NCBI GenBank assembly: GCA_902492205.1
Contig: CABUKU010000021.1
Span: 1 to 51,320, forward strand
Reading direction: 5' to 3'
From: an uncultured Bacteroides sp.
GTDB taxonomy: Bacteria > Bacteroidota > Bacteroidia > Bacteroidales > Bacteroidaceae
Length of the DNA stretch: 51,320 bases
Shown: piece after piece, positions 18,145 through 25,719 of the stretch
How positions within the stretch are numbered: the first letter of the stretch is position 1
How the letters are laid out: every line of letters starts with the position of its first letter
Program-made: the position numbers and the translations under genes
Notes under the pieces: generated by a model
Seen by the model: the letters and a program-made list of their open reading frames with translations, nothing else
The model's database searches: none
Told to the model about the DNA's origin: nothing

Positions 18145-18615
18145 CTATCTTTCTGGTTCGTTGCTAATATCAATGCTCATAATCTTTTCAATCTCACGCC
18201 CGAATTCATCCGGTTCCATAAATGGTTTTTCCATTTTTTCTTTTGCCCAAACTTCAATGATATTGTCTATTCCTATAAAGCGTACTTCTTGGCTTATACC
18301 TGCCATTTGCAGATAACGTTTCGGGATAAGGATGCGTCCATTGCTGTCGAGGGTGATTACTTCCACATCCGAAACGAATTGGCGGAATATCTGTTGATGC
18401 ATGGCATTCCATTTGTTGAGGCGTGCGCGGAGTTCGCTCAACTCATCGTTCCAGACACTTTCAGGATAGAGTACAAGGCAGGCTTGGAAAATATCTTTGC
18501 GCAACACGATGCGTTCTTCGTTCGCAGCCTGCAATTGCTTTCTGAATTGCGCCGGAATGAAGAGGCGTCCTTTCGCGTCTGCTTTAGCTTCAATATTCCC
18601 CAAAAAACGTATCAT
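18145..18615 (-). CDS. mraZ: Transcriptional regulator MraZ
   Basis: MraZ is a ring-forming DNA-binding protein of the AbrB/SpoVT superfamily and the first gene of many dcw clusters, where it represses its own operon. The 156-residue product has two copies of the domain, each with a Dxx(G)R core: DAKGRLFIPAQFRK (about residues 13-26) and DSNGRILIPKRYLQ (about residues 94-107). The length is near the E. coli protein (152). Two GTGGGGAA repeats 38-56 bases ahead of the start are the probable binding sites. Confidence 0.96.
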   Translation of the reverse strand: MIRFLGNIEAKADAKGRLFIPAQFRKQLQAANEERIVLRKDIFQACLVLYPESVWNDELSELRARLNKWNAMHQQIFRQFVSDVEVITLDSNGRILIPKRYLQMAGISQEVRFIGIDNIIEVWAKEKMEKPFMEPDEFGREIEKIMSIDISNEPER

Positions 18616-18652
18616 TTCACCTTATTATATGATTGAGCCGTAAAATTACATA

Positions 18653-18671
18653 TTTCCCCACAATTCCCCAC
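18653..18671 (-). promoter_or_regulatory. Probable MraZ operator: two GTGGGGAA boxes
   Basis: On the minus strand, GTGGGGAAT (complement of 18663-18671) and GTGGGGAAA (complement of 18653-18661) are direct repeats with a 10-base period. In E. coli, MraZ binds TGGGN repeats separated by five bases, which gives the same 10-base period. The boxes lie 38-56 bases ahead of the mraZ start codon. A further GTGGGGAA at 18764-18771 and a weaker GTGGAAAA at 18777-18784 lie in the opposite orientation. I see no convincing TAnnTTTG box for mraZ itself. Confidence 0.65.
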
Positions 18672-18860
18672 CCTTTTTAACATAAAATCTTTCAAGAAGT
18701 TTTCAACAGGTAAATATATTCTTAGTTAATTGATTACGAGAGGTTTTCGAAATCCTTTTGTTGGTGGGGAATAACGGTGGAAAACTTGGTTTTGGAATAC
18801 TAAAATGTCACAAAAACACTCTTTTTTGTCTATTTGTTACGCTAAATTAAAAAGAAAAAT

Positions 18861-18868
18861 TACTTTTG
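18861..18868 (+). promoter_or_regulatory. Candidate -7 element for the glsA/glsB operon
   Basis: TACTTTTG matches TAnnTTTG and lies 23 bases ahead of the glsA start. The nearest upstream TTTG (18833-18836) is 24 bases away, longer than the usual 19-20, so the -33 half is uncertain. Confidence 0.45.
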
Positions 18869-18891
18869 CACATTCATTGAAATGAACACTA

Positions 18892-19710
18892 ATGACTGAC
18901 GAATCTGTATTCTTGATTGATATTGACAAAGTGCTTCAATCAAAAGCTCCGGATAAGTATAAATACATTCCGAAGTTTTTAATTTCTTATCTGAAGAAAA
19001 TTGTTCATCAGGATGAGATTAATGTCTTTTTGCGTGAAGCGAAAGATGAGATAGGAGTGGACTTCCTCGATGCTTCGATGAAGTTCATTGATGCGAAGGT
19101 GGAAATCAAAGGAAAAGAGAACCTCCCCGAAGGCGGTTTGTACACGTTTGTTTCCAATCATCCGCTCGGTGGGCAGGACGGTGTGGCTTTGGGGTATATC
19201 TTGGGACGTCATTATAATGGCAAGGTCAAATACTTGGTCAACGATATATTGATGAACTTGAGAAACCTCGCTCCCCTCTTTGTCCCGATAAACAAAACCG
19301 GTTCACAGTCAAGAGACTTCCCCACATTGGTTAAGGCTACTTTCGAATCCGACAACCAGTTGATTATGTTTCCTGCAGGATTTTGTTCGCGTAAGCGGAA
19401 GGGAGTGATAAAGGATTTGGAATGGAAGAAAACGTTCATCATAGAAAGTGTCAAAAATCAAAGGGATGTAGTTCCAATTCACTTCGGAGGCTGTAATTCC
19501 AATTTCTTTTACAGACTTTCCAAACTATCCGAAATGCTGGGGCTGAAGTTTAATCTGTCCACACTCTACCTTGTGGACGAAATGTTTAAAAACAAGCATA
19601 AAACTTTTACGGTAACTATTGGCAAACCCATTCCGTGGCAAACGTTCGACAAGTCGAAAACCCCGGCACAGTGGGCGCAATACGTAAAAGAGATTGTATA
19701 TAAACTGTAA
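18892..19710 (+). CDS. glsA: PlsC-family O-acyltransferase, GlsA-like
   Basis: The 272-residue protein has the lysophospholipid acyltransferase motif I as NHPLGGQDG (His and Asp, about residues 89-97; the usual form is HX4D), a motif III-like MFPAGFCSRKRKG (about residues 159-171) and a KLSEMLGLKFNLSTLYLVDEMF segment. In Bacteroides thetaiotaomicron an adjacent pair of this kind, GlsB and GlsA, makes glycine lipids: GlsB N-acylates glycine with a 3-hydroxy fatty acid and GlsA adds the second acyl chain through oxygen. The next gene starts 26 bases downstream and looks like GlsB, which is the main support for the specific name. Confidence 0.8.
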   Translation: MTDESVFLIDIDKVLQSKAPDKYKYIPKFLISYLKKIVHQDEINVFLREAKDEIGVDFLDASMKFIDAKVEIKGKENLPEGGLYTFVSNHPLGGQDGVALGYILGRHYNGKVKYLVNDILMNLRNLAPLFVPINKTGSQSRDFPTLVKATFESDNQLIMFPAGFCSRKRKGVIKDLEWKKTFIIESVKNQRDVVPIHFGGCNSNFFYRLSKLSEMLGLKFNLSTLYLVDEMFKNKHKTFTVTIGKPIPWQTFDKSKTPAQWAQYVKEIVYKL

Positions 19711-19735
19711 TAGACAAAAGAAACGACATAAATTT

Positions 19736-20722
19736 ATGGAAGAGGTTATTCAACCGATAAGTAAGGAAATACTAAAGTCGGAACTGACGGAAGACAAGCG
19801 ATTACGCTTTACGAATAAAAGCAATAATGAGATTTATATCATTACCGCACACGATTCTCCCAATGTAATGCGTGAAATCGGACGTTTGCGTGAGATCGCA
19901 TTCCGGGCAGCCGGAGGCGGAACAGGGATGTCAATGGATATTGATGAATACGATACCATGGAAGATCCTTACAAGCAACTGATTGTTTGGAATCCCGAAG
20001 CGCAGGAAATTCTCGGAGGTTACCGTTACATTCTCGGGACCGACGTCCGTTTTGACGAACACGGACATCCGATACTTGCCACCGCTCATATGTTCAACTT
20101 CTCCGATAAGTTCAATAAAGAATATCTTCCCACTACCATAGAACTCGGCCGTTCATTTGTTACTTTGGAATATCAGTCTACCCGCCCCGATGCAAAAGGC
20201 TTGTTTGCTTTGGATAATCTTTGGGACGGACTCGGAGCTTTGACGGTAGTGATGCCTACGGTGAAATATTTCTTCGGCAAAGTTACCATGTATCCCAGCT
20301 ACCACCGTCAGGGAAGAGACATGATTCTTTATTTCCTGAAAAAGCATTTCGGAGATAAAGATAATCTGATTACCCCGATGGAACCGTTGAAAATGGAAGC
20401 TTGCGAGGAAGAACTTGCCAAGCTGTTCTGCAAAGACACGTTTAAGGAAGACTACAAAATACTGAATACCGAGATTCGCAAGTTAGGCTATAACATTCCT
20501 CCCTTGGTAAATGCTTATATGAGCCTTTCGCCGACTATGCGAATGTTTGGAACCGCTATCAACTACGGTTTCGGCGATGTGGAAGAAACCGGCATCCTCA
20601 TTGCGGTTGACGAGATTCTGGAAGACAAGCGCATCCGTCACATCGAATCATTTGTGCGGAACAATCCGCAGGAAGTGAAGCTCACTTCCGGTGCGAATAA
20701 TGTATTCTTCACTTCAAAATAG
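19736..20722 (+). CDS. glsB: N-acyltransferase, GlsB-like (OlsB family)
   Basis: The product of about 328 residues belongs to the OlsB-type GNAT-fold family formerly labelled hemolysin. Visible features are LREIAFRAAGGGTGMSMDIDEYD, WNPEAQEILGGYRYILG, TTIELGRSFV and SYHRQGRDMILYFLKKHF. It would N-acylate glycine (or another amino acid such as ornithine) with a 3-hydroxyacyl-ACP. The Met at 19736 is preferred over 19694 because the longer form overlaps glsA and adds 14 basic residues outside the family's usual N-terminus. Operon with glsA. A small palindrome (20726-20742) follows the stop codon without a T-run. Confidence 0.82.
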   Translation: MEEVIQPISKEILKSELTEDKRLRFTNKSNNEIYIITAHDSPNVMREIGRLREIAFRAAGGGTGMSMDIDEYDTMEDPYKQLIVWNPEAQEILGGYRYILGTDVRFDEHGHPILATAHMFNFSDKFNKEYLPTTIELGRSFVTLEYQSTRPDAKGLFALDNLWDGLGALTVVMPTVKYFFGKVTMYPSYHRQGRDMILYFLKKHFGDKDNLITPMEPLKMEACEEELAKLFCKDTFKEDYKILNTEIRKLGYNIPPLVNAYMSLSPTMRMFGTAINYGFGDVEETGILIAVDEILEDKRIRHIESFVRNNPQEVKLTSGANNVFFTSK

Positions 20723-20746
20723 ATTGCAATTAAGTTAATTGCCAAT

Positions 20747-20848
20747 GCTTTCAGTGCTTCCATAAAGTCCTGAAAGTGCTTGTGTCAAAGTGAAAGCGAT
20801 GAAAGCAGAAGCCATTTTTCTGCTTTCATCGCTTTCAGTGCTTTCATG
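20747..20848. repeat. TGAAAGC nonamer cluster with a perfect 20-bp hairpin
   Basis: The segment is made of nonamers of the type TGCTTTCAN and the complement NTGAAAGCA. The strongest part is a perfect 20-bp inverted repeat, 20791-20810 against 20818-20837, with a seven-base loop. Further nonamers flank it (TGCTTTCAG and TGCTTCCAT at 20747-20764; TGCTTTCAT at 20839). It lies downstream of glsB but has no T-tract, so a simple terminator is not obvious. Related words occur at 21922-21974. Confidence 0.75.
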
Positions 20849-20950
20849 GGGTTTGGTATAGTTGTCAATAACAATAAACTAAAAGGTTATAGTAATAATG
20901 CACTCAAATAATAACAATCACAAGAATAATCATCCCCAAATGACGGCATA

Positions 20951-21050
20951 TTTTTAGTTCCTCACAACTATGCGGAAACTTCCTCACAGTTATGAGGAAC
21001 TTTCCTCACAGCTGTGCGCAAACTTCATCACAACTGTGAGGAACTAAAAA
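20951..21050. repeat. 22-nt phased palindrome array (copy C, CTCACA type)
   Basis: Four imperfect palindromes (TTCCTCACA, three bases, RTGMGSAA) start at 20958, 20980, 21002 and 21024, exactly 22 bases apart. Units 1 and 3 resemble each other at the right end (AAAC) and units 2 and 4 do likewise (GAACT). The whole is closed by a perfect 16-base inverted repeat: 20951-20966 (TTTTTAGTTCCTCACA) against 21035-21050. It occupies the gap between the convergent ends of glsB and the gene at 21071. The arms differ from copies A and B but the core ACA-NN-TGT and the period are the same. Confidence 0.82.
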
Positions 21051-21070
21051 TGAAAGGAAAAAACTAAAAA

Positions 21071-21502
21071 TCAACGGTATATTCCCAACAAATATTCTGC
21101 ACCCCGGTAGAAACCCGGCTCACGGTTAATCTCATTGAACAACATTTCATCCTCTGCCAGACATGCAATGTAGTTGCCGAATTTCTCTTTTATTTCGGTT
21201 TCTGTGAAGCCCAATTCACGGCAGTAGATGCCGCAAATGTTATAAATCCCTATGATGCAGATGACGTATTCCATGACAATCTCTTTGTATTCGGGATTGT
21301 TGCGCAACTTTTTCGCTTTGGCGATTTCTGCCGACCGGGGAAGGAAAAACAGAAGTTGGTCTATTAAACCGGTTATTTCCCTTTTGCTTTGCTTCAGCAT
21401 CAGGTCGTCCATTTTGATTACCGCATGTTGGTATCCCATGAGGGCTGTTAGGAATGCGAGTAGTAGAATTCCACCAATAATAATGTATGAATATCCGAAC
21501 AT
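21071..21502 (-). CDS. Small membrane-anchored protein of unknown function
   Basis: I do not recognise this 143-residue protein. It starts with a hydrophobic segment (YSYIIIGGILLLAFLTALMGYQHAVI, residues 4-29) that is probably a single membrane anchor. A basic stretch (KQSKREITG) follows, then a predicted helical domain with a second moderately hydrophobic part (EYVICIIGIYNICGIYCRELGF, about residues 78-99) containing three Cys, and an acidic C-terminus. The gene stands alone between repeat copy C and the 166-nt inverted repeat. The reading frame is clean and starts at the only N-terminal Met. Confidence 0.6.
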   Translation of the reverse strand: MFGYSYIIIGGILLLAFLTALMGYQHAVIKMDDLMLKQSKREITGLIDQLLFFLPRSAEIAKAKKLRNNPEYKEIVMEYVICIIGIYNICGIYCRELGFTETEIKEKFGNYIACLAEDEMLFNEINREPGFYRGAEYLLGIYR

Positions 21503-21621
21503 GATAAATAAGGAATTAGAAAGTCCGAAATTCCCGGTCGGGACTTATTCTTAACTGTTGGAGTGTGGGAACTGGTGAAGTGATTACCGGATGATAGAAA
21601 AATGCGCGGGGCACTTACTTC

Positions 21622-21787
21622 TATTATCAACTTAAGGTATCACCACAACACCCTGCACGAATAATAGTCGCAGCACACCCACGCAAGACAATATATATAG
21701 TCCGACTACATATAACAATCCAACGTGAGTGTCTGTTCCTATTATCTCCGTGCAAAAAATGTGGTGAAATTTTAAGTTGAGATAATA
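21622..21787. repeat. 166-nt imperfect inverted repeat (MITE-like or structured RNA)
   Basis: The sequence folds back on itself along its whole length. The left arm starts TATTATC, then AACTTAA, TCACCACA, TGCACG, ATAATAG and CACG, and ends TAGTC. The right arm carries the complement of each in reverse order and the arms meet at AGTC-C-GACT (centre 21703). About 70% of positions pair by eye. No open reading frame of note lies inside. It sits in the 531-base gap between the genes at 21071-21502 and dgt. No clear target-site duplication was seen. Confidence 0.65.
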
Positions 21788-21921
21788 TCTTCAGACACTC
21801 AGTTTACGTAATTAAACATCTCTCCAACCTCTTGCTCATCGCCATGAAGGAGGAAAGAATGAGACAAAGATAAGAAAAGAAAATGATGTTGCAAGTAAAT
21901 TATTTACAAATATTATGGTTT

Positions 21922-21974
21922 ATGAAAGCGCTGAAAGCAGATGAAAGCAGAAAAACGGTGTTTGCTTTCATCTG
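21922..21974. repeat. TGAAAGC repeats with a 12-bp hairpin after dgt
   Basis: TGAAAGC occurs at three places 9-10 bases apart (21923, 21932, 21942). The last lies in CAGATGAAAGCA (21938-21949), which is the exact complement of TGCTTTCATCTG (21963-21974). It is 60 bases past the dgt stop codon on the minus strand and shares its word with the cluster at 20747-20848. No T-run follows, so a terminator role is only possible. From 21788 to 21921 I see no gene. Confidence 0.55.
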
Positions 21975-22033
21975 TATCCGCTTGTGGCAAGTGTTCTCGG
22001 CTTCGGCTGGAAGGGATGAAACCGGAAATGTTT

Positions 22034-23359
22034 TTATACTGCCGGAAGGCTGTTCCCGTTTATTTTCCGGTAAAGATCGAGCGCATAGACATCGGTCATG
22101 CCCGAAATATAATCCAATACAGCTTGTATTTTCCCGTAAAGCGTAGGGGATTTTACGTCATATTGTCCCGATACACGGTTGATAAGCAGTTGCGAATAAG
22201 CCTTTTCGGGTGAGGTTACTGCCTCTATCATCAGATCTACCAGTGTGCTGATTACCTTGAAACCTGCCAACTCTATGTCGAGCACGTCACTGGAACGGTA
22301 TATTTTCCGGAACGAAACTTCCGCGCAGTGTTGGTATGCATTACGGGGAATGTCGCTGATGTGCTTGATTAATGTACCTTCAAATTTGCCCGAAAGTATC
22401 TTTTCCTCGTTTTCAAGAAAGACACGGGTACACTCTTTTATCAAAACCCCGATAACGCAGGAGCGCAGATAAGCAATCTGTTCGTTTGTGTCTTCTACCA
22501 GCTTCATGATACTTTTGATGCGTTCCAGCCGTTTTTCATCAAAATAGTGCATAAACAGTTCTTTGGTTTCTTCGGTGGTGAGTATCTTTAATTTGTGGGC
22601 ATCTTCTATATCCATCATCTGATAACAGATGTCGTCGGCAGCTTCTACCAAATAAACCAACGGGTGACGGGCATATTGGAGAGGGTTTTCGTTGAGGCGG
22701 ATTAGTCCTAGCTCTTCGGCAATGCGCTTAAAGTCCTGTTCTTCGGAAAGAAAGAAGCCGAACTTCGACTTCTTACCTGCAAGTTGCGATGAAAAGGGAT
22801 ATTTTACAATGGATGCCAGTGTGGAATAGGTCATTACGAAACCTCCTTTGCGCCGTCCTTCAAATTGATGTGTAAGCAGGCGGAAAGCATTGGCGTTTCC
22901 CTCAAAATGAATCAAATCATCCCATTCCATCGGAGAAAGTTGCTCTTTCAGCTTCAATCCGTTTCGCTCCGAAAAGTAGGTGGATATGGCTCTCTCACCC
23001 GAATGTCCGAAAGGTGGATTCCCTAAATCGTGGGCGAGGCAGGCAGCGGAAACAATGGAGCCGATTTCCGACAGATAAGAATCTCCCAATTCGGGATGCT
23101 TCTCAATAAGTGCTTTGGCTACGTCGCTTCCCAAAGAGCGCCCCACACAAGATACTTCGAGACTGTGTGTCAGTCGGTTGTGCACAAATATGCTTCCCGG
23201 CAGGGGGAATACCTGTGTTTTGTTCTGCAACCTGCGGAAAGGTGCGGAAAATATCAATCGGTCATAATCCCGTTGGAATTCCGAACGGTTATCTCTTCTC
23301 GGCTCGTGCAGTTCCTCCATGCCGAAGCGCTTGGCGGATATTAATTGTCTCCAGTTCAT
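22034..23359 (-). CDS. dgt: Deoxyguanosinetriphosphate triphosphohydrolase-like protein
   Basis: This 441-residue HD-domain enzyme of the dGTPase family hydrolyses dNTPs to deoxynucleoside and triphosphate. Motifs are RRDNRSEFQRDYDRLIFSAPFRRLQNKTQV near the start, RLTHSLEVS, the metal-binding AACLAHDLGNPPFGHSGERAI (HD pair, about residue 115) and a C-terminal VYLVEAADDICYQMMDIEDAH (second metal Asp). The Met at 23359 (MNWRQLISAKRFG) is chosen because the longer frame to 23488 adds a hydrophobic, Phe/Ile-rich leader foreign to the family and overlaps the divergent dut gene. Placement next to dut, another dNTP-hydrolysing enzyme, fits nucleotide pool control. Confidence 0.93.
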   Translation of the reverse strand: MNWRQLISAKRFGMEELHEPRRDNRSEFQRDYDRLIFSAPFRRLQNKTQVFPLPGSIFVHNRLTHSLEVSCVGRSLGSDVAKALIEKHPELGDSYLSEIGSIVSAACLAHDLGNPPFGHSGERAISTYFSERNGLKLKEQLSPMEWDDLIHFEGNANAFRLLTHQFEGRRKGGFVMTYSTLASIVKYPFSSQLAGKKSKFGFFLSEEQDFKRIAEELGLIRLNENPLQYARHPLVYLVEAADDICYQMMDIEDAHKLKILTTEETKELFMHYFDEKRLERIKSIMKLVEDTNEQIAYLRSCVIGVLIKECTRVFLENEEKILSGKFEGTLIKHISDIPRNAYQHCAEVSFRKIYRSSDVLDIELAGFKVISTLVDLMIEAVTSPEKAYSQLLINRVSGQYDVKSPTLYGKIQAVLDYISGMTDVYALDLYRKINGNSLPAV

Positions 23360-23465
23360 TGGCTTGATAAATATATTGTTATCTCTGCAAAAGTAGATTA
23401 AAATTATAAAAACACATAGATTATTGGGAGTAAATACGTATTTTCGCACATTAAAATAAAAGATT

Positions 23466-23900
23466 ATGAATGTACAGATTATAAACAAATCGAAGCATCC
23501 GCTACCTGCTTATGCTACGGAGCAGTCGGCAGGTATGGATATACGTGCCAATTTGTCGGAACCTATTGTGTTGAAACCTTTGCAAAGATGCCTTGTCCCT
23601 ACCGGACTTTACATTGCTTTGCCTAAAGGGTTTGAAGCACAAATCCGTCCGCGCAGCGGCTTGGCTATCAAAAAAGGAATCGGGGTGCTGAACTCTCCGG
23701 GTACGATTGATGCCGATTACCGTGGTGAAATCTGTATCATTTTGGTGAATCTTTCTTCCGAAGATTTTGTTGTAGAAGATGGTGAACGTGTCGCTCAAAT
23801 GGTTATTGCCAAGCATGAGCAGGCTGTGTGGCAGGAAGTGGATGTGCTTGACGAAACGGAACGCGGTGCTGGAGGTTTCGGTCACACAGGAAAGAAGTAA
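23466..23900 (+). CDS. dut: dUTP diphosphatase
   Basis: Dut cleaves dUTP to dUMP and diphosphate, keeping uracil out of DNA and supplying dTMP synthesis. The 144-residue trimer-type enzyme has all five motifs in order: ATEQSAGMDIRA, PRSGLAIKKGIGVLNSPG, GTIDADYRGE, GERVAQMVI and the C-terminal GGFGHTGKK. The start gives the standard short N-terminal strand. It is transcribed divergently from dgt (106 bases between starts) and is followed after 22 bases by the TPR lipoprotein gene. Confidence 0.98.
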   Translation: MNVQIINKSKHPLPAYATEQSAGMDIRANLSEPIVLKPLQRCLVPTGLYIALPKGFEAQIRPRSGLAIKKGIGVLNSPGTIDADYRGEICIILVNLSSEDFVVEDGERVAQMVIAKHEQAVWQEVDVLDETERGAGGFGHTGKK

Positions 23901-23922
23901 AAGTTAATAAACAGAAGACTCA

Positions 23923-25719
23923 ATGAGAAATGAAAAGATAACAAGAAAACCGTTTGCCGTTTGGGGAGCTTTCCTCATGGCGGCAATGTTGTTGTTTTCC
24001 TGTTCTTCCGCCAAGCAGTCGGCAAAACCGGCCAAGAGGCAGAAAGCCAAGACAGTGGCAGTGGCGGACATAGATCCTTTAGCTCCCGAAGCCAGAAGAC
24101 AATATGACTATTATTTTCTGGAAGCCATGCGGTTGAAGCAGAAAGGTGAATACACCGCTGCATTCAAGCTTTTGCAACATTGCCTCGCGATAGATCCCGA
24201 TGCGGCATCGGCATTGTATGAAATCTCGCAATTCTATCTTTATTTGAAACAACCTCAGATGGGGCTTGAAACAATGGAAAGGGCAGTAAAGAACGCTCCC
24301 GATAACTATTGGTATAAGCAGGCATTGGCAGGATTCTACCAGTCAAACGGTAATTTTAAGAAAGCGATAGATGTGTTCGAAGATATGTATGTGGAGTTCA
24401 CCGACCGTCAGGAGCCGTTATTGATATTGGTGGATTTGTATAACCGGGTGAAAGATTATCCCAATGTGATTAAAACCCTCGACCGCTTGGAAAGCAGTTC
24501 GGGCAAAACGGAGCAAATCAGTATGGAGAAATTCCGCATCTATTTGATGATGGGGAATGATAAAAAGGCTTTTGATGAAATTGAAAGTCTGTCAAAGGGA
24601 TATCCGAGCGATATGCGTTACCTCTGCATCTTGGGTGATGTTTATTTGAATAACGGAAAGGTGAAGGAGGCGTATGATACGTATCAGAAAGTGCTTTCCA
24701 TAGAGCCGGATAATGCAATGGCGCTTGTCTCGATGGCTACTTATTACGACAAAATGGGTGAAAAGGATTTGTACCGCCAACAGTTGGATACTGTTTTGCT
24801 GAACAAGAAGGTAGTTCCTGAGATAAAACTCGAAATCATGAGGCAGCTTATCGTTCAATCCGAACAGTCTGACCGCGACAGTACCAAAATCATCTCTCTT
24901 TTTGATAATGTCTTGAAACAGAATAAAGACGATGCACAGATACCGATGCTTTATGCACAGTATCTCATTTCAAAGAAAATGGATAAAGAATCTGTTCCCG
25001 TACTCTATCAGGTATTGGATATAGATCCTGAAAATATCCCTGCACGTTTGCAACTGTTGAGTTATGCCATTCGTAACAACGACTACAAAGAAGCTATCAA
25101 GATATGCGAACCTGCTTTGGAATATTCGCCCGAAACGCTTGAGTTTTATTTCTATCTTGGAATAGCTTATTTTCAGGACGACAGGAAAGATGATGCACTC
25201 GAAGTTTACAAGAAAGGTTTAACTAAGATAGACGATAAGAGTAATAAGCAGATAGTATCTGATTTCTACTCCATGATAGGAGATATTTACCACGAAAAGG
25301 CAATGAAGAATGAAGCTTATGCGGCTTATGATTCATCTTTGGTATACAATCCCGATAACATTGGGGCTTTAAATAATTATGCCTATTATCTTTCGGTGGA
25401 AAAGAGGGATTTGGATAAAGCGGAGGAAATGAGTTATCGTACCGTAAAAGCGGAACCGAATAATTCCACTTATCTTGATACCTATGCTTGGATATTGTTT
25501 GAGAAAGGAAAATATGCGGAAGCAAAAATATATATGGATGATGCAATGAAGAACGGAGGAGGAGACAGTGATGTGGTAGTGGAACATTGCGGAGACATTT
25601 ATTATATGAATGGGGAAAAAGAGGAGGCCCTGAAATACTGGCAGAAAGCAAAAGAAATGGGCAGTAAGTCCGAAACCCTGAAAAAGAAGATAGAACAAAA
25701 GAAATTTATTGCTGAATGA
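23923..25719 (+). CDS. TPR-repeat lipoprotein
   Basis: The 598-residue protein begins with a lipoprotein signal (lipobox LFSC, Cys at residue 27) and then consists largely of tetratricopeptide repeats, for example YYFLEAMRLKQKGEYTAAFKLLQHCLAIDPDAASALYEIS (residues 63-100) and MYAQYLISKKMDKESVPVLYQVLDIDPENIPARLQLL. A charged low-complexity stretch (SAKPAKRQKAKT) follows the Cys. TPR lipoproteins act as scaffolds at the envelope, and no enzyme domain is visible. The stop overlaps the next start by four bases (TGATGA), and a DUF4292 lipoprotein and an EnvC-like protein follow, which suggests a cell-envelope assembly operon. Confidence 0.9.
   Translation: MRNEKITRKPFAVWGAFLMAAMLLFSCSSAKQSAKPAKRQKAKTVAVADIDPLAPEARRQYDYYFLEAMRLKQKGEYTAAFKLLQHCLAIDPDAASALYEISQFYLYLKQPQMGLETMERAVKNAPDNYWYKQALAGFYQSNGNFKKAIDVFEDMYVEFTDRQEPLLILVDLYNRVKDYPNVIKTLDRLESSSGKTEQISMEKFRIYLMMGNDKKAFDEIESLSKGYPSDMRYLCILGDVYLNNGKVKEAYDTYQKVLSIEPDNAMALVSMATYYDKMGEKDLYRQQLDTVLLNKKVVPEIKLEIMRQLIVQSEQSDRDSTKIISLFDNVLKQNKDDAQIPMLYAQYLISKKMDKESVPVLYQVLDIDPENIPARLQLLSYAIRNNDYKEAIKICEPALEYSPETLEFYFYLGIAYFQDDRKDDALEVYKKGLTKIDDKSNKQIVSDFYSMIGDIYHEKAMKNEAYAAYDSSLVYNPDNIGALNNYAYYLSVEKRDLDKAEEMSYRTVKAEPNNSTYLDTYAWILFEKGKYAEAKIYMDDAMKNGGGDSDVVVEHCGDIYYMNGEKEEALKYWQKAKEMGSKSETLKKKIEQKKFIAE

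Noticed and set aside
21448..21630. 60-codon minus-strand frame upstream of the orphan gene
   Set aside because: It overlaps the orphan gene's start and the end of the 166-nt inverted repeat, with no protein-like pattern.
21883..22213. Plus-strand frames after the second nonamer hairpin
   Set aside because: They run into the antisense of dgt and show no recognisable features.
23360..23488. N-terminal extension of dgt to 23488
   Set aside because: The added residues are hydrophobic and unlike the family, overlap the divergent dut gene, and the Met at 23359 gives the expected N-terminus.
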